Origin: Flavobacterium sp. HBTb2-11-1
GTDB taxonomy: Bacteria > Bacteroidota > Bacteroidia > Flavobacteriales > Flavobacteriaceae
DNA length: 64,000 bases
Assembly (NCBI RefSeq): GCF_009826975.1
Contig: NZ_WUMO01000004.1
Coordinates: forward strand, 124,001-188,000
Direction of reading: 5' to 3'
In this document: positions 44,058 through 52,679 of the stretch, piece by piece
Layout of the letters: every line of letters begins with the position of its first letter
How positions within the stretch are numbered: the stretch's first letter is position 1
Notes under the pieces: model-generated
The model's database searches: none
Seen by the model: the letters and a program-made list of their open reading frames with translations, nothing else
What the model was told of the DNA's origin: nothing
Position numbers and translations under genes: made by a program

Positions 44058-44417
44058 TTAGATAGTGTCCTTTACTTTTTTAATTAACGACGCTAACATT
44101 CTCTCGATCTCTCGACTATCCTCATATAAAAGGTTAAATTCTTCTTCGCTTATGTAAATTATATTTTTTGCAATTTCAAGTTGGGTCTGCATTTCAAATA
44201 AAGAACCTAGAGAAATATATAAAAATCGTAAAAAATCTTTATTACTTTCTCTTCCAGATCCTTCTGCAATGTTACTTGGAATTGATATTGAACTTCGACG
44301 TATTTGTGAAGTTAATCCAAAAGTTTCTTCTTTTGGGAAAGTTCTTGTTGCTTTATAAACTTTTGTAACTAAGGAAATTGATTTCTGCCAGACCAAGATC
44401 TTTCTAAAATGACTCAT
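44058..44417 (-). CDS. four-helix-bundle protein (S23/23S rRNA intervening-sequence protein family)
   Basis: 119 residues. Family pattern: ILVWQKSISLVTKVYKATR, FPKEETFGLTSQIRRSSISIP, SNIAEGSGRESNKDFLRFLY and SLFEMQTQLEIA. The fold is a four-helix bundle also used by the Avd accessory proteins of diversity-generating retroelements, but no reverse transcriptase or rRNA gene is near. The gene is bracketed by inverted copies of a CTAAG-rich repeat. Function unknown; RNA or nucleic-acid binding is the usual guess. Confidence 0.88.
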   Translation of the reverse strand: MSHFRKILVWQKSISLVTKVYKATRTFPKEETFGLTSQIRRSSISIPSNIAEGSGRESNKDFLRFLYISLGSLFEMQTQLEIAKNIIYISEEEFNLLYEDSREIERMLASLIKKVKDTI

Positions 44418-44467
44418 TAACTTATCTTTTAAATTAAATATAAAAATAAGAAAAAACCGTCAAAATT

Positions 44468-44511
44468 TAAAAAACTCAGAATCTTAGAGTCTCAGCATCT
44501 TAGCAACTTAC
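44468..44511. repeat. CTAAG-type repeat, right arm flanking the four-helix-bundle gene
   Basis: AACTCAGAATCTTAG, then AGTCTCAGCATCTTAGCAAC: the reverse complement of the type seen at 44018-44057. Confidence 0.7.
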
Positions 44512-44512
44512 G

Positions 44513-45055
44513 TTAGTTCCAATTCTCCTCAAATCCATAATCTTCGAAGCTGTCATCGCCTTCGAACATGTCAAGATCGTCTTCGTCTAGATCGTCTTCA
44601 AATTCTCCGTAGATATCATTGTGCATGTCATCGGCTTCGAAGTTTTTTTCAAGAGCTTCGTCTGGCATTTCACCGTGAGAGAATAAAGTTTCTGGGTAAG
44701 TTGCTCCAACAGCTTCATCTTCAATAGCAGCCAATTCAACTAAGAAAGTCCACATGCTGATAAAATCATAAACGTAGATAATCTTTGTATTTTCTTTGTC
44801 TAAAATACTAGATAACGGATAATCGTTCATGGTTCTTATTTCGCCAGGAACATCTCCTGTATCAAAAAGCGGAATTTCATCTTCTTGATTCCATGTATCA
44901 TCACAAGTATAAAATGAAGCCACTTCTGATCCGTCAAAGCCAAAAGCATTGAAGATTGCATTGTGTAAATCCTCAAGAGTATCATCTTCAAGAATTGCAA
45001 TGTCTCTAAAAATATCTTCTTCGGCGTCTAGAATAACTCTAAATTTATAAACCAT
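44513..45055 (-). CDS. pRiA4b ORF-3-like protein (IS1096 passenger TnpR-like family)
   Basis: Acidic soluble protein. I start it at the ATG 45053-45055 (MVYKFRVILDAEEDIFRDI), giving 180 residues, because this matches the family start; an in-frame upstream ATG at 45196 runs back through a dispersed repeat. Motifs: LEDLHNAIFNAFGFDGSEVASF, IPLFD, IIYVYDFISMWTFLVEL. The C-terminus is strongly acidic (DDLDEDDLDMFEGDD). The family is common on chromosomes and plasmids and its role is not established. No transposase is adjacent. Confidence 0.82.
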   Translation of the reverse strand: MVYKFRVILDAEEDIFRDIAILEDDTLEDLHNAIFNAFGFDGSEVASFYTCDDTWNQEDEIPLFDTGDVPGEIRTMNDYPLSSILDKENTKIIYVYDFISMWTFLVELAAIEDEAVGATYPETLFSHGEMPDEALEKNFEADDMHNDIYGEFEDDLDEDDLDMFEGDDSFEDYGFEENWN

Positions 45056-45159
45056 AATCTTTGTTTTTATTGAGAGGTCAAAGGTAAAATATAAAAAACG
45101 AAATTCGAATCTCGAATTGCGATTTGTTGAAAAGATTTTAGAAAGTTGATTTTCAATTA

Positions 45160-45233
45160 GTTTGTCTGGCTGAGGGGAATCGAAGCCTTTTTCCAATAGG
45201 AGTGCCCTTCGACTCCGCTCAGGGAGACAAACG
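45160..45233. repeat. imperfect palindromic dispersed repeat (CCCTGAGCGGAGTCGAAGG word)
   Basis: GTTTGTCTGGCTGAGGGGAA with TCGAAGCC (45160-45187) faces GCCCTTCGACTCCGCTCAGG with GAGACAAAC (45204-45232). The second arm is the well-known CTTCGACTCCGCTCAGGG word that is dispersed in many bacterial genomes. Confidence 0.75.
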
Positions 45234-45247
45234 AGACTCGAAAACTT

Positions 45248-45847
45248 TTACTTTCTCGCCAATCTTTTTCTAATTTTATGATAATGTTTGTGATAAGTAC
45301 TATGACTCGGATAACTTCTGCTTGGAGTAATATTATTAAAAATCAAAGCGATTACAAATAAAATTAAAACACCAACTAGAACTGGCGAAATCACATACAT
45401 ATAGCCTAAACTTTTTATTTGTGCTGAACCTGTAACTGCAATTAGAGCTGTTGCACCTCCAGGCGGATGCAATGTTTTTGTAATCTGCATGAAAATAATG
45501 GAAAGCGATACCGCGAGAGGAGCAGTTATCCAGACAATATCTGGCACTAGTTTGTTTACAGTGACACCAATAAAAGCTGAAATAAGATGTCCTCCAATTA
45601 AATTTCGTGGTTGTGAAAACGGACTTTGTATAATTCCGTAAATCAAAACACTAGATGCGCCAAAAGAGCCGATTAAATAAACTACATCACTGCCTGTAAA
45701 TTGTGAAGATTCAAGATAGGCTAAAATTCCGATTCCGACAAACGAACCTAAAAACGACCAAAAGTGCTCTTTATAATCAATTAAAGTTTCCTTGTAAAGA
45801 ATGTAACGTGTTTTGCGATAGCTTCTTTTTATTTTTTCTGTTGGCAT
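45248..45847 (-). CDS. HPP-family integral membrane protein
   Basis: 199 residues with four to five membrane segments and the naming motif in KTLHPPGGATALIAVTGS. Basic N- and C-terminal tails (KIKRSYRKTRY, HKIRKRLARK) are cytoplasmic. HPP proteins are little known; a plant/cyanobacterial member has been linked to nitrite transport. It lies 84 bp after the ClC gene on the same strand and may be co-transcribed with it. Confidence 0.87.
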   Translation of the reverse strand: MPTEKIKRSYRKTRYILYKETLIDYKEHFWSFLGSFVGIGILAYLESSQFTGSDVVYLIGSFGASSVLIYGIIQSPFSQPRNLIGGHLISAFIGVTVNKLVPDIVWITAPLAVSLSIIFMQITKTLHPPGGATALIAVTGSAQIKSLGYMYVISPVLVGVLILFVIALIFNNITPSRSYPSHSTYHKHYHKIRKRLARK

Positions 45848-45931
45848 TATTGTGGTATTATATTTTGCTCGTTATGTTTTTAAATATACTTTGCTGTATG
45901 TTCTTAATCTTCAGATTATAATATTCTGAAA

Positions 45932-47212
45932 TTATTTAACTAAACTTGGAGAATAACTGTAAACGGTGTACGGATAAATTGTTTTTGCAGTGTATTTTGA
46001 AATCAGGCAAACGGCAAGAATTGGGAAAAACAAAGTATAATCGTTTGTTAAACCACAAACTAAGAAAATTGCTGTGAAAGGTGCATGAATACTGGCACTT
46101 AAAACTGCAGCCATTCCGATAATCATAAAGTTAATAGGAATTACATTTACATGGAAAAAGCTGTTTAAGATGGAAGCCAGTAATAATCCTAAAAATGCTC
46201 CAATAAATAAACTTGGCGCAAAAACACCGCCGTCACCGCCAGAAGCCAATGTGATTGAAGTAACAATTGGTTTTAGAATTAAAATTCCAATAAATGTTAA
46301 AGCTAAAGTTATCGTCAATTGCATTTGAGGTGCGTTACTGAAAATTCCTTTTATAGCATGGTAACCTTCTCCATATAATTGAGGGAAAAAGAATAACGAT
46401 GCGCTTAAAACAATAGAACCTAAAATGATTTTGTAATAATGCGTATTGATTTTAGCAAATTGCGATTTGAAGAATAAAACACATTTTGTTAAGTAAACTG
46501 AATTCATTCCCGCTAAAATTCCTAAAAGAATGAAGTACGGAATCGCTTTTAAATGCCATGTTGTAATTGAAACGGCAAATAATGGTTCTTCTTTTAAAAT
46601 CGTTAGCAAACCAAAAGCAATTGAAACAGCGATTAAATTCGAAATTACAAATGCTCGTGTTACTTTTCTGGAAATTACTTCGAAAGCAAATAAAACGCCA
46701 GCGATCGGACTGCTGAAAAGTGCCGTAACGCCCGCCGCAACACCCGCACAGATTAATTCGGTTTTGTATTGACGGAAAACATTTTCTTTTTCGTGAGCAA
46801 CAGAACCAATAGTTGCCGTTGCTACAACTGTAGAAACTTCAATTCCTGTTGAACCTCCAAAAATAACGGTTAATAATCCGTTTATGAAATGTGATGGAAT
46901 TTTATAAGATGGGAGATTTTTAGATTTTGATGCCGTGCTTTCAAAAACTTCCTTGATTCCTTTGTTTTCTTTTTTCTTGAAAAGGTATTGCCTTAAGAAA
47001 TAAATTACCGACAGACCGAAAACTGGAAATACGATATAAAATATGGGATGAACTGAAACTTCGTGAAAGAAAATCTCTTCGTAATACTCTGTTATTCGTT
47101 TTAAAGATATTCCGAGAAAAGCCGAAAGAAAGCCAATTAAAATAGAAACAATAACTAATTTTCGGAGTTTAATTAATTGATGATTTTTTTTGATTTGCGC
47201 CGTTTTGTTCAT
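45932..47212 (-). CDS. ClC-family chloride channel/antiporter
   Basis: Inner-membrane anion transporter of 426 residues with about ten or more membrane segments. The selectivity-filter regions are recognisable: FGGSTGIEVSTV (variant of GSGIP), AGVAAGVTALFSSPIAGVLFAFEV (contains the GxFxxP-like helix caps) and GGDGGVFAPSLFIGAFLG (GxFxP). The gating-type Glu of the GREGP motif appears as Glu in GIEVS. No CBS domain, so a short prokaryotic type. Nested inverted repeats fill its upstream region. Confidence 0.9.
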   Translation of the reverse strand: MNKTAQIKKNHQLIKLRKLVIVSILIGFLSAFLGISLKRITEYYEEIFFHEVSVHPIFYIVFPVFGLSVIYFLRQYLFKKKENKGIKEVFESTASKSKNLPSYKIPSHFINGLLTVIFGGSTGIEVSTVVATATIGSVAHEKENVFRQYKTELICAGVAAGVTALFSSPIAGVLFAFEVISRKVTRAFVISNLIAVSIAFGLLTILKEEPLFAVSITTWHLKAIPYFILLGILAGMNSVYLTKCVLFFKSQFAKINTHYYKIILGSIVLSASLFFFPQLYGEGYHAIKGIFSNAPQMQLTITLALTFIGILILKPIVTSITLASGGDGGVFAPSLFIGAFLGLLLASILNSFFHVNVIPINFMIIGMAAVLSASIHAPFTAIFLVCGLTNDYTLFFPILAVCLISKYTAKTIYPYTVYSYSPSLVK

Positions 47213-47554
47213 CAGAAGTAAATTTGAAATCGCACTTTTTTTGTGCGGGTTACAAAATTAAGCATCAAATTCGGTTTTTTATAGGAAATCTTGAATTTAG
47301 TGTGTTAAAATGGGTATTAGTAAGAAAAGCTTTCGTGTTAGGGTTTTGCCACAAAGGCGTTAAGACGCAAAGTTTTTTATTTAAGGCAAAGACTAAACAG
47401 GTAGTTTGTCATTTCGACGAAGAAGAAATCTTCACAAGTAACTCCGCAATCAAAATCGCCAATCTTTGTAGAGCTTCTCGCGGAGATTTCTCCTTCGTCG
47501 AAATTGTAAAAAATGCGAAATATCTTTGCGTCTTAGCGCCTTTGTGGCAAAAAA
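47213..47554. repeat. nested inverted repeats upstream of the ClC gene
   Basis: Outer pair: TTTTGCCACAAAGGCGTTAA with GACGCAAAG (47344-47372) and its reverse complement CTTTGCGTCTTAGCGCCTTT with GTGGCAAAA (47524-47552). Inner pair: GTCATTTCGACGAAGAAGAA (47408-47427, extending to 47433) and GAGATTTCTCCTTCGTCGAA (47483-47502). The inner element is a diverged copy of the one at 49013-49117. An open frame of 125 codons crosses the structure but is not a credible gene. Confidence 0.8.
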
Positions 47555-47944
47555 CTATCTTTCATAAAACTCAATCGGCAATAAATCAGGATCTGCAATA
47601 AAAGTGAAACGTTTTTCAGTTGTTTCATCAATTCTTATCGGTTCTGATTCTATGTTTTTTGAAGTTAAAAAAGCAATCGTTTCTTCTAGATTAATTACTT
47701 CAAAAGCTAAATGGCGCAAACCAACCGCTTCTGGTCTTGAAGGTCTTTGCGGCGGATTTGGAAATGAAAATAATTCAATAACGTAAGAACCATTTAGAGC
47801 CAAATCTAATTTATACGATTGGCGTTCTTCGCGATAGATTTCTCTAATTATAGTTAAACCTAAAATTTGAGTGTAGAAATATTTCGATTTTTCGTAATCG
47901 GAGCATAAAATGGCAATGTGGTGAACTTTATTAAGGGTAAGCAT
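47555..47944 (-). CDS. VOC/glyoxalase-family protein (YaeR/GloA2-like)
   Basis: Vicinal-oxygen-chelate enzyme of 129 residues, one full double-beta-alpha-beta unit. LNKVHHIAILCSDYEKSKYFY (metal His8 or His9), GLRHLAFEVINLEE (second His), and Glu near the end in DLLPIEFYE make a plausible metal set. This matches the small GloA2/YaeR group whose substrate is unknown. Its ATG overlaps the stop of the acetyltransferase gene (TAATG at 47942-47946), so they are translationally coupled. The start of an IR lies 3 bp after the stop. Confidence 0.88.
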   Translation of the reverse strand: MLTLNKVHHIAILCSDYEKSKYFYTQILGLTIIREIYREERQSYKLDLALNGSYVIELFSFPNPPQRPSRPEAVGLRHLAFEVINLEETIAFLTSKNIESEPIRIDETTEKRFTFIADPDLLPIEFYER

Positions 47945-48519
47945 TATTTTGTGGATTCAGGTTCTTGATTTAATTTTCGAATAACTTTTGCTGGATTTCC
48001 AACTGCGAGCGAATTGTCAGGAATATCTTTTGTGACAACAGATCCAGCACCAATAACACAACCTTTTCCGATTGTTACGCCAGGGCAGATAACAGAGTTT
48101 CCCCCAATCCAGCAATCGTCTCCAATGGTTACTGGATATGCATTTTCTAATGTTTTTCTCAATTCAGCGTCAAGCGGATGAGAAGCAGTATAAATCTGAA
48201 CATTTGGCGCAATAAATACATTCGCCCCGATTGTTACAGGCGCGCAGTCTAAAACCACACAATTCACATTAAAATAAACATTTTCGCCAGCAAAAATATT
48301 GTATCCGTAATCACAGTGAAAAGGAGGTTCGATATAAAAACCAGCTCCAGCGTTTGGAATAAGTTCCTTTAAAATTTCTTTTGCTTTTTTGGTAACTCGG
48401 TATTCTTTTACATTTAAGCTGTGTAAAAGGTTTTTTGCCGCACGGCGTCCTTTTACTAATTCAGGATCAAAAGCGTTATAGTATTCGCCAGAGATCATTT
48501 TTTCTTTTTCGGTTTTCAT
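47944..48519 (-). CDS. sugar O-acetyltransferase (maltose/galactoside acetyltransferase type)
   Basis: 191 residues, acetyl-CoA-dependent, left-handed beta-helix of hexapeptide repeats. The N-terminal mac domain is seen in MISGEYYNAFDPELVKGRRAAKNLLH; the helix includes GENVYFNVNCVVLDCAPVTIG, the catalytic-type His in YTASHPLDAELRK, IGDDCWIGGNSVICPGVTIG, IGAGSVVTKDIPDNSLAVGNPAKVIR. Acceptor sugar unknown. First of three short leftward genes after the YciI-like gene (3 bp gap) and coupled to the VOC gene. Confidence 0.93.
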   Translation of the reverse strand: MKTEKEKMISGEYYNAFDPELVKGRRAAKNLLHSLNVKEYRVTKKAKEILKELIPNAGAGFYIEPPFHCDYGYNIFAGENVYFNVNCVVLDCAPVTIGANVFIAPNVQIYTASHPLDAELRKTLENAYPVTIGDDCWIGGNSVICPGVTIGKGCVIGAGSVVTKDIPDNSLAVGNPAKVIRKLNQEPESTK

Positions 48520-48522
48520 ATT

Positions 48523-48981
48523 TTACATTTTCGTCTTGGCGATTTTTTCATGCATTTTCGGAATTTCCTGTAATGATGCGGTACAATACCAAGGCGTTAA
48601 TTCGGCTTCGAGTAAATTGGCTTTTATAGCCGGATCGGTGGCAACAAGAGCTTTAGCTTCTTCTATAGTTTCTACATTAAAGATATAAATGCCACGATAA
48701 TTTCTGTCGTTTTTCATGAAAGGCCCAGCCACAGCCAGTTTTCCTTCTTTTGCTAATTTTCCAATGTTGGCCATGTGACCTTCAAACAATTTTTTCGTTT
48801 CTTCTTTTGACGCTGTTGTATTGCTTCCAGATTTTAGAAGACAAAAAACATATTTCTTCATTCCGTATTCGTCAGCATGAAGTGATGTGGCTAAGGCTTC
48901 ATCATATTTTGCTTCACTTTCTTGTGAAAAACCGATTGCATTAAAAAATAAAAATGCTAGAATAAAAATTGAGGTCTTCAT
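48523..48981 (-). CDS. secreted YCII-related domain protein
   Basis: I start it at the ATG 48979-48981 (MKTSIFILAFLFFNAIGFSQ, a clean signal peptide), giving 152 residues; an ATG at 49020 lies inside a dispersed repeat and is unlikely. The YCII-like ferredoxin-type fold covers about 35-145: MKKYVFCLLKSG, HMANIGKLAKEGKLAVAGPF, RGIYIFNVETIEEAKALVATDP, ELTPWY. Family function is unclear. It starts a short leftward operon with the acetyltransferase (3 bp) and VOC genes. Confidence 0.8.
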   Translation of the reverse strand: MKTSIFILAFLFFNAIGFSQESEAKYDEALATSLHADEYGMKKYVFCLLKSGSNTTASKEETKKLFEGHMANIGKLAKEGKLAVAGPFMKNDRNYRGIYIFNVETIEEAKALVATDPAIKANLLEAELTPWYCTASLQEIPKMHEKIAKTKM

Positions 48982-49012
48982 TTGATCAATTAATTTTAGA
49001 ATTAGTCTCAAT

Positions 49013-49118
49013 TTTGTCATTTCGACGAAGGAGAAATCTTCACAAGAAACTCCGTAAAGAAAGTAGTCAATCTTTGTCGAGCTACCAACGAAGATTTCTC
49101 CTTCGTCGAAATGACAAT
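49013..49118. repeat. about 105-bp dispersed palindromic element (TTGTCATTTCGACGAAGGAG)
   Basis: Terminal inverted repeats TTTTGTCATTTCGACGAAGG with AGAAATCTTC (49013-49042) and GAAGATTTCTCCTTCGTCGA with AATGACAA (49090-49117). The middle (CACAAGAAACTCCG and CAATCTTTGTCGAGCT) is also similar to the element at 47405-47510, so the unit is longer than its arms. No coding capacity. Confidence 0.8.
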
Positions 49119-49142
49119 ACTGCGCGAAAATTTTTTTTATAA

Positions 49143-49601
49143 TTAAAGCAGTTTCTTCAAAATAACAATCTGTCCTAAATGATACACATCATGTTGAATA
49201 ATTCCGTGAATGTGTTCGTAGTAGGTATGACCATTATTCACATAAATTTTAGCTAAATCTTCGTCATCAAAACTTTCAAAAAAAGCATTCCAGGAATCTT
49301 GAGATTTTGCCAGTGTCTGAAGCGATTGCTCCCAAGCAGCCTCAGAAGGATCTATTACAGGAACAAAATAATTATGGTCTGGAGTTATGATTGTTTCTCC
49401 TTGCATACGTTGTAAAATATTTCTTCTCCATTGAATCAAATGATTTACAATTTCCCAAATTGTATTAAGGTTTGGGTTTACTTTTTTATATGCCTGTTCA
49501 GCAGTTACATTTTTTAATGTATTGTCTAAATTGACTTCAAGCCAAGGATTTCCGTTATAAATAGACTGATATAGATTCGAAATTCGTTTACTTTCTGACA
49601 T
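49143..49601 (-). CDS. DinB-family four-helix-bundle protein
   Basis: 152 residues. Probable metal ligands His54 (IVNHLIQW), His137 and His141 (IIQHDVYHLGQIVILKKLL) match the DinB/YfiT pattern. Such proteins are often thiol-dependent transferases or stress proteins; the exact role cannot be told. Single gene, separated from the next by the palindromic element. Confidence 0.9.
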   Translation of the reverse strand: MSESKRISNLYQSIYNGNPWLEVNLDNTLKNVTAEQAYKKVNPNLNTIWEIVNHLIQWRRNILQRMQGETIITPDHNYFVPVIDPSEAAWEQSLQTLAKSQDSWNAFFESFDDEDLAKIYVNNGHTYYEHIHGIIQHDVYHLGQIVILKKLL

Positions 49602-49741
49602 AAAATAATGATTTTGGTTTTCCTAGCTAAGATACAAATTAGTATTTTACAACTCATCCTCGAAAATCTACAATTGGGTTATTATATATTTTTTAACGTT
49701 TAATGTTAAAATACATTTGCCTCATCAAAACCAAAGATGAT

Positions 49742-51907
49742 ATGAAAACCAAATTATTTTTTACAGTTAGCTTTTTATTTTTTACCGCATTAATTTTTGC
49801 TCAAAATACAATTTCAGGAAAAGTAGTAGACCAAAAAGGAAAACCAGTTGCAGGCGCAAATATTTATATTGACGGAACTTACGATGGAGCAACAAGTTCT
49901 GAGACTGGAGATTTTTCTTTTGAAACTGCAGAAACAGGAAACAAGTTTCTAGTGGTTAGTTTTTTACTTTTTGAGACTTACAAGCAAGAAATTGATGTTA
50001 CCAATTATAAAGATCAAACGGTAAAATTAAGAGAAAATGTTAATGCTCTAGATGCTGTTGTCATTACAGCGGGAACTTTAGAATCTGGAGATAAGGCGAG
50101 AGTTTCAGTTTTAAAACCTTTAGATATTGTGACCACAGCAGGTTCTGCTGGAAATATTGTGGCGGCATTGCAGACTTTGCCAGGAACGCAGACGGTTGGC
50201 GAAGACGGACGTTTGTTTGTGCGTGGAGGTGAAGCGAGCGAAACTCAAACTTTTGTAGATGGAATTCGTGTAGCGCAGCCTTACGGTGCAACAACCAATA
50301 ATTTACCGACTAGAAGCCGTTTTTCTCCATTCTTGTTCAGCGGAATTGCATTTTCTACTGGAGGGTATTCCGCAGAATATGGCGAAGCTTTATCAAGTGT
50401 TTTACTTTTAAATACGCAAGATGAAGAAGATCATGAAAAAACAGATATTGGATTAATGACCGTTGGTTTGAGTTTAGGAAATACTCAAAAATTCAAAAAA
50501 AGCTCTTTAAGTGTCAATATGATGTATGTGAATTTAGCGCCTTATCAGGCTGTTATTTCGCAAAATGTAGATTGGAACAATCCCTATCAATCGATTGGGG
50601 GTGAAACAGTTTACAGATACAATTTCACAAACGGAATATTTAAGCTGTATGCTTCATTTGATTCTGAAAAATTTGATTTGAATCAGAAAAACGTCAATTT
50701 CGAGAATCCGATTCGAACTGACATGAACAACAATAACTTCTATTTGAATTCATCTTACAAAGGAAGTTTTGGAACAGGATGGCAGATTACTTCGGGAGTG
50801 AGCTACGGTTACAGCAAAAACAAACTGAAATACGATATTACAGGAATTGACAGTCAGGAAAATGCAGCACAACTGAAATTGAAGTTCAGTAAGAAATTTT
50901 CAAACTATTTTAAATTGTCTTTCGGATCTGATTATTTCATTACCAAATACGATGAAAACGTGGCAGACAATATTGCTCTTGATGTTACAAATGGATATGA
51001 TTCGAACATTTTTGCAGCTTACACTGAAGGCGATATCATGTTTTCTAAAAAATTAGCTTTAAAAGTCGGTTTGAGATATTCAAACAACAGTCTTTTAAAC
51101 GAAAACAATATTGCGCCAAGAGCTTCATTAGGTTATAAAGCTTCAAAAAGCAGTCAGTTCTCTTTTGCTTACGGAGATTATTCTCAAACGCCAGTTGTAG
51201 ATTATATTAAATTTTCTAAATACCATCAGTTTGAAAGCGAGAAAGCGAGACATTATATTTTAAATTATACGTTTACAAGACCAGGACAAACATTGAGAGC
51301 AGAAGCTTACTACAAAGATTACAGCAATTTGGTGCAGTATGATACGAGAGATATTCAATACAATTCGGTTTTCAATAATAACGGATCAGGTTATGCAAAA
51401 GGATTGGATTTATTTTGGAGAGACAGCAATTTGTATAAAAACTTAGAATATTGGATTTCATATTCTTATATCGATTCGGAAAGACAATATAAAAACTTTC
51501 CAAACATGGCAACTCCAAGTTTTATTGCCAACCATAATTTATCTGTAGTTGCAAAATATTTTATTACAGACTGGAAATCTCAGGCGAGTTTAACAAACAG
51601 TTTCAGCTCAGGACGTCCGTACAATGATCCGAACCAGACGCAATTTATGAACGGAAAAACAAAATCGTATAACAGTTTAAGTTTTAGCTGGGCATATTTA
51701 TTAACAACACAAAAAATCCTTTATTTCTCAGTTTCAAATGTTTTAGGAACTCAAAATATATTCGGATACGATTACGCTAAAACACCAGATGCAAGCGGAG
51801 TGTATCAAAGACAAGCCGTATTGCCAACAGCAGATAGATTCTTCTTCATAGGTTTCTTCTGGACGATTAGCCAGAATAAGAATGAGAATCAGTTGAAAAA
51901 CCTTTAA
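49742..51907 (+). CDS. TonB-dependent receptor with carboxypeptidase-D regulatory-like N-terminus
   Basis: Outer-membrane receptor, 721 residues from the ATG at 49742 (MKTKLFFTVSFLFF); the in-frame ATG at 49703 adds 13 unconserved residues. After the signal peptide (IFAQ) comes a carboxypeptidase-D-like domain (NTISGKVVDQKGKPVAGANIY), then the plug (GSAGNIVAALQTLPGTQTV, RLFVRGGEASETQTFVDG, RSRFSPFLFSGIAFSTGGYSAEYGEALSS) and barrel, ending in ADRFFFIGFFWTISQ near the C-terminus. It is shorter than SusC proteins and has no SusD partner, so a siderophore, metal or peptide ligand is more likely than a glycan. It precedes the DUF2141-TPR-2TM gene series. Confidence 0.9.
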   Translation: MKTKLFFTVSFLFFTALIFAQNTISGKVVDQKGKPVAGANIYIDGTYDGATSSETGDFSFETAETGNKFLVVSFLLFETYKQEIDVTNYKDQTVKLRENVNALDAVVITAGTLESGDKARVSVLKPLDIVTTAGSAGNIVAALQTLPGTQTVGEDGRLFVRGGEASETQTFVDGIRVAQPYGATTNNLPTRSRFSPFLFSGIAFSTGGYSAEYGEALSSVLLLNTQDEEDHEKTDIGLMTVGLSLGNTQKFKKSSLSVNMMYVNLAPYQAVISQNVDWNNPYQSIGGETVYRYNFTNGIFKLYASFDSEKFDLNQKNVNFENPIRTDMNNNNFYLNSSYKGSFGTGWQITSGVSYGYSKNKLKYDITGIDSQENAAQLKLKFSKKFSNYFKLSFGSDYFITKYDENVADNIALDVTNGYDSNIFAAYTEGDIMFSKKLALKVGLRYSNNSLLNENNIAPRASLGYKASKSSQFSFAYGDYSQTPVVDYIKFSKYHQFESEKARHYILNYTFTRPGQTLRAEAYYKDYSNLVQYDTRDIQYNSVFNNNGSGYAKGLDLFWRDSNLYKNLEYWISYSYIDSERQYKNFPNMATPSFIANHNLSVVAKYFITDWKSQASLTNSFSSGRPYNDPNQTQFMNGKTKSYNSLSFSWAYLLTTQKILYFSVSNVLGTQNIFGYDYAKTPDASGVYQRQAVLPTADRFFFIGFFWTISQNKNENQLKNL

Positions 51908-52226
51908 AAAAGGTACTAAGGTTCTAAGATACTGAGGTTCTAAGGAAAAAAAACTTAGCCTCTTAGCCCCTCAGAACCTTAGTATCTTAAAAGAAACAAT
52001 TCAGTAACCAAAATCAACAACTCAGTATCATTTAATTTTAAAAGACTAAAAACCAATATACTTTTGAAGTGTAAATTAAAAAGTCGCTAAGTGGCTAAGA
52101 TACTAAGTAAAAAAGCTTAGTAACTTAAAAACTTAGAGGCTAAAAAAAAAGAGTTTTAATCATCAACAAAAAAACTTAGAATCTCAGAACCTTAGTAACT
52201 CAGAAACTTAAAAAAAAAAAGAAATC
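51908..52226. repeat. two consecutive CTAAG-word inverted repeats between TonB receptor and DUF2141 gene
   Basis: First: GTACTAAGGTTCTAAG, then ATACTGAGGTTCTAAGG (51914-51942) pairs with CTTAGCCTCTTAGCCCCTCA and GAACCTTAGTATCTT (51954-51989) around an A8 loop. Second: GTCGCTAAGTGGCTAAGATA with CTAAGT (52082-52107) faces CTTAGAATCTCAGAACCTTA with GTAACTCAGAAAC (52177-52209); further CTTAG words lie between. The whole 319-bp gap is made of such words plus A-tracts; no gene is seen. Confidence 0.75.
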
Positions 52227-52634
52227 ATGACCAAAATTATTACAATTACTATCTTATTTATCTGCAGCTTAATGTCTGCTCAAAATGCAAAATTAACTGT
52301 GACTGTTTCAGGTTTAAAAAACGACACAGGAGTGGTTAAAGTAGGATTATACAATTCAGACGGAACTTTTCTTAAAACCACTTACAAAAGTCTGGCTTCG
52401 GAAATTAAAAACAACAAAGCGGTTGTAACTTTTGATAATCTTCCTGCGGGAGAATATGCAATTTCAACTTATCATGATGAAAACAGCAACGGAAAGCTTG
52501 ACAGAAACGCAATGGGAATTCCTTCAGAAGAATATGCAGCTTCAAACAATGCAAAAGGTTTTATGGGGCCTCCATCATATCAAGATGCTAAATTTAGTGT
52601 CAGCAAAGATTCAAAAGTTGAAATTGTATTCTAA
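52227..52634 (+). CDS. DUF2141 secreted protein
   Basis: 135 residues with a signal peptide ending LMSAQ (about 19). The body matches DUF2141: KLTVTVSGLKNDTGVVKVGLY, FDNLPAGEYAISTYHDENSNGKLDRN, MGIPSEEYAASNNA, FMGPPSYQDAKF. The segment DENSNGKLD looks like a calcium-binding loop. Molecular function is not established for the family. 45 bp upstream of the TPR gene, same strand. Confidence 0.9.
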   Translation: MTKIITITILFICSLMSAQNAKLTVTVSGLKNDTGVVKVGLYNSDGTFLKTTYKSLASEIKNNKAVVTFDNLPAGEYAISTYHDENSNGKLDRNAMGIPSEEYAASNNAKGFMGPPSYQDAKFSVSKDSKVEIVF

Positions 52635-52679
52635 AAAAATAACTAATCCATATAAACAAACCATTAAATAACTTATAAA

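Noticed and set aside
44058..44417. Intervening sequence of a 23S rRNA gene
   Set aside because: The protein family suggests it, but no rRNA sequence is present on either side.
44513..45055. Insertion sequence around the pRiA4b/IS1096-passenger-like gene
   Set aside because: No transposase and no terminal repeats of an IS were found; the family is common as a plain chromosomal gene.
47224..47601. Plus-strand frame of 125 codons before the VOC gene
   Set aside because: It runs through both nested inverted repeats and overlaps the end of a well-supported gene on the other strand; composition is not protein-like.
51908..52226. CTAAG word tract as a possible CRISPR array
   Set aside because: Units are about 10-12 bp, imperfect, and form inverted repeats; there are no spacers of constant length and no cas genes.
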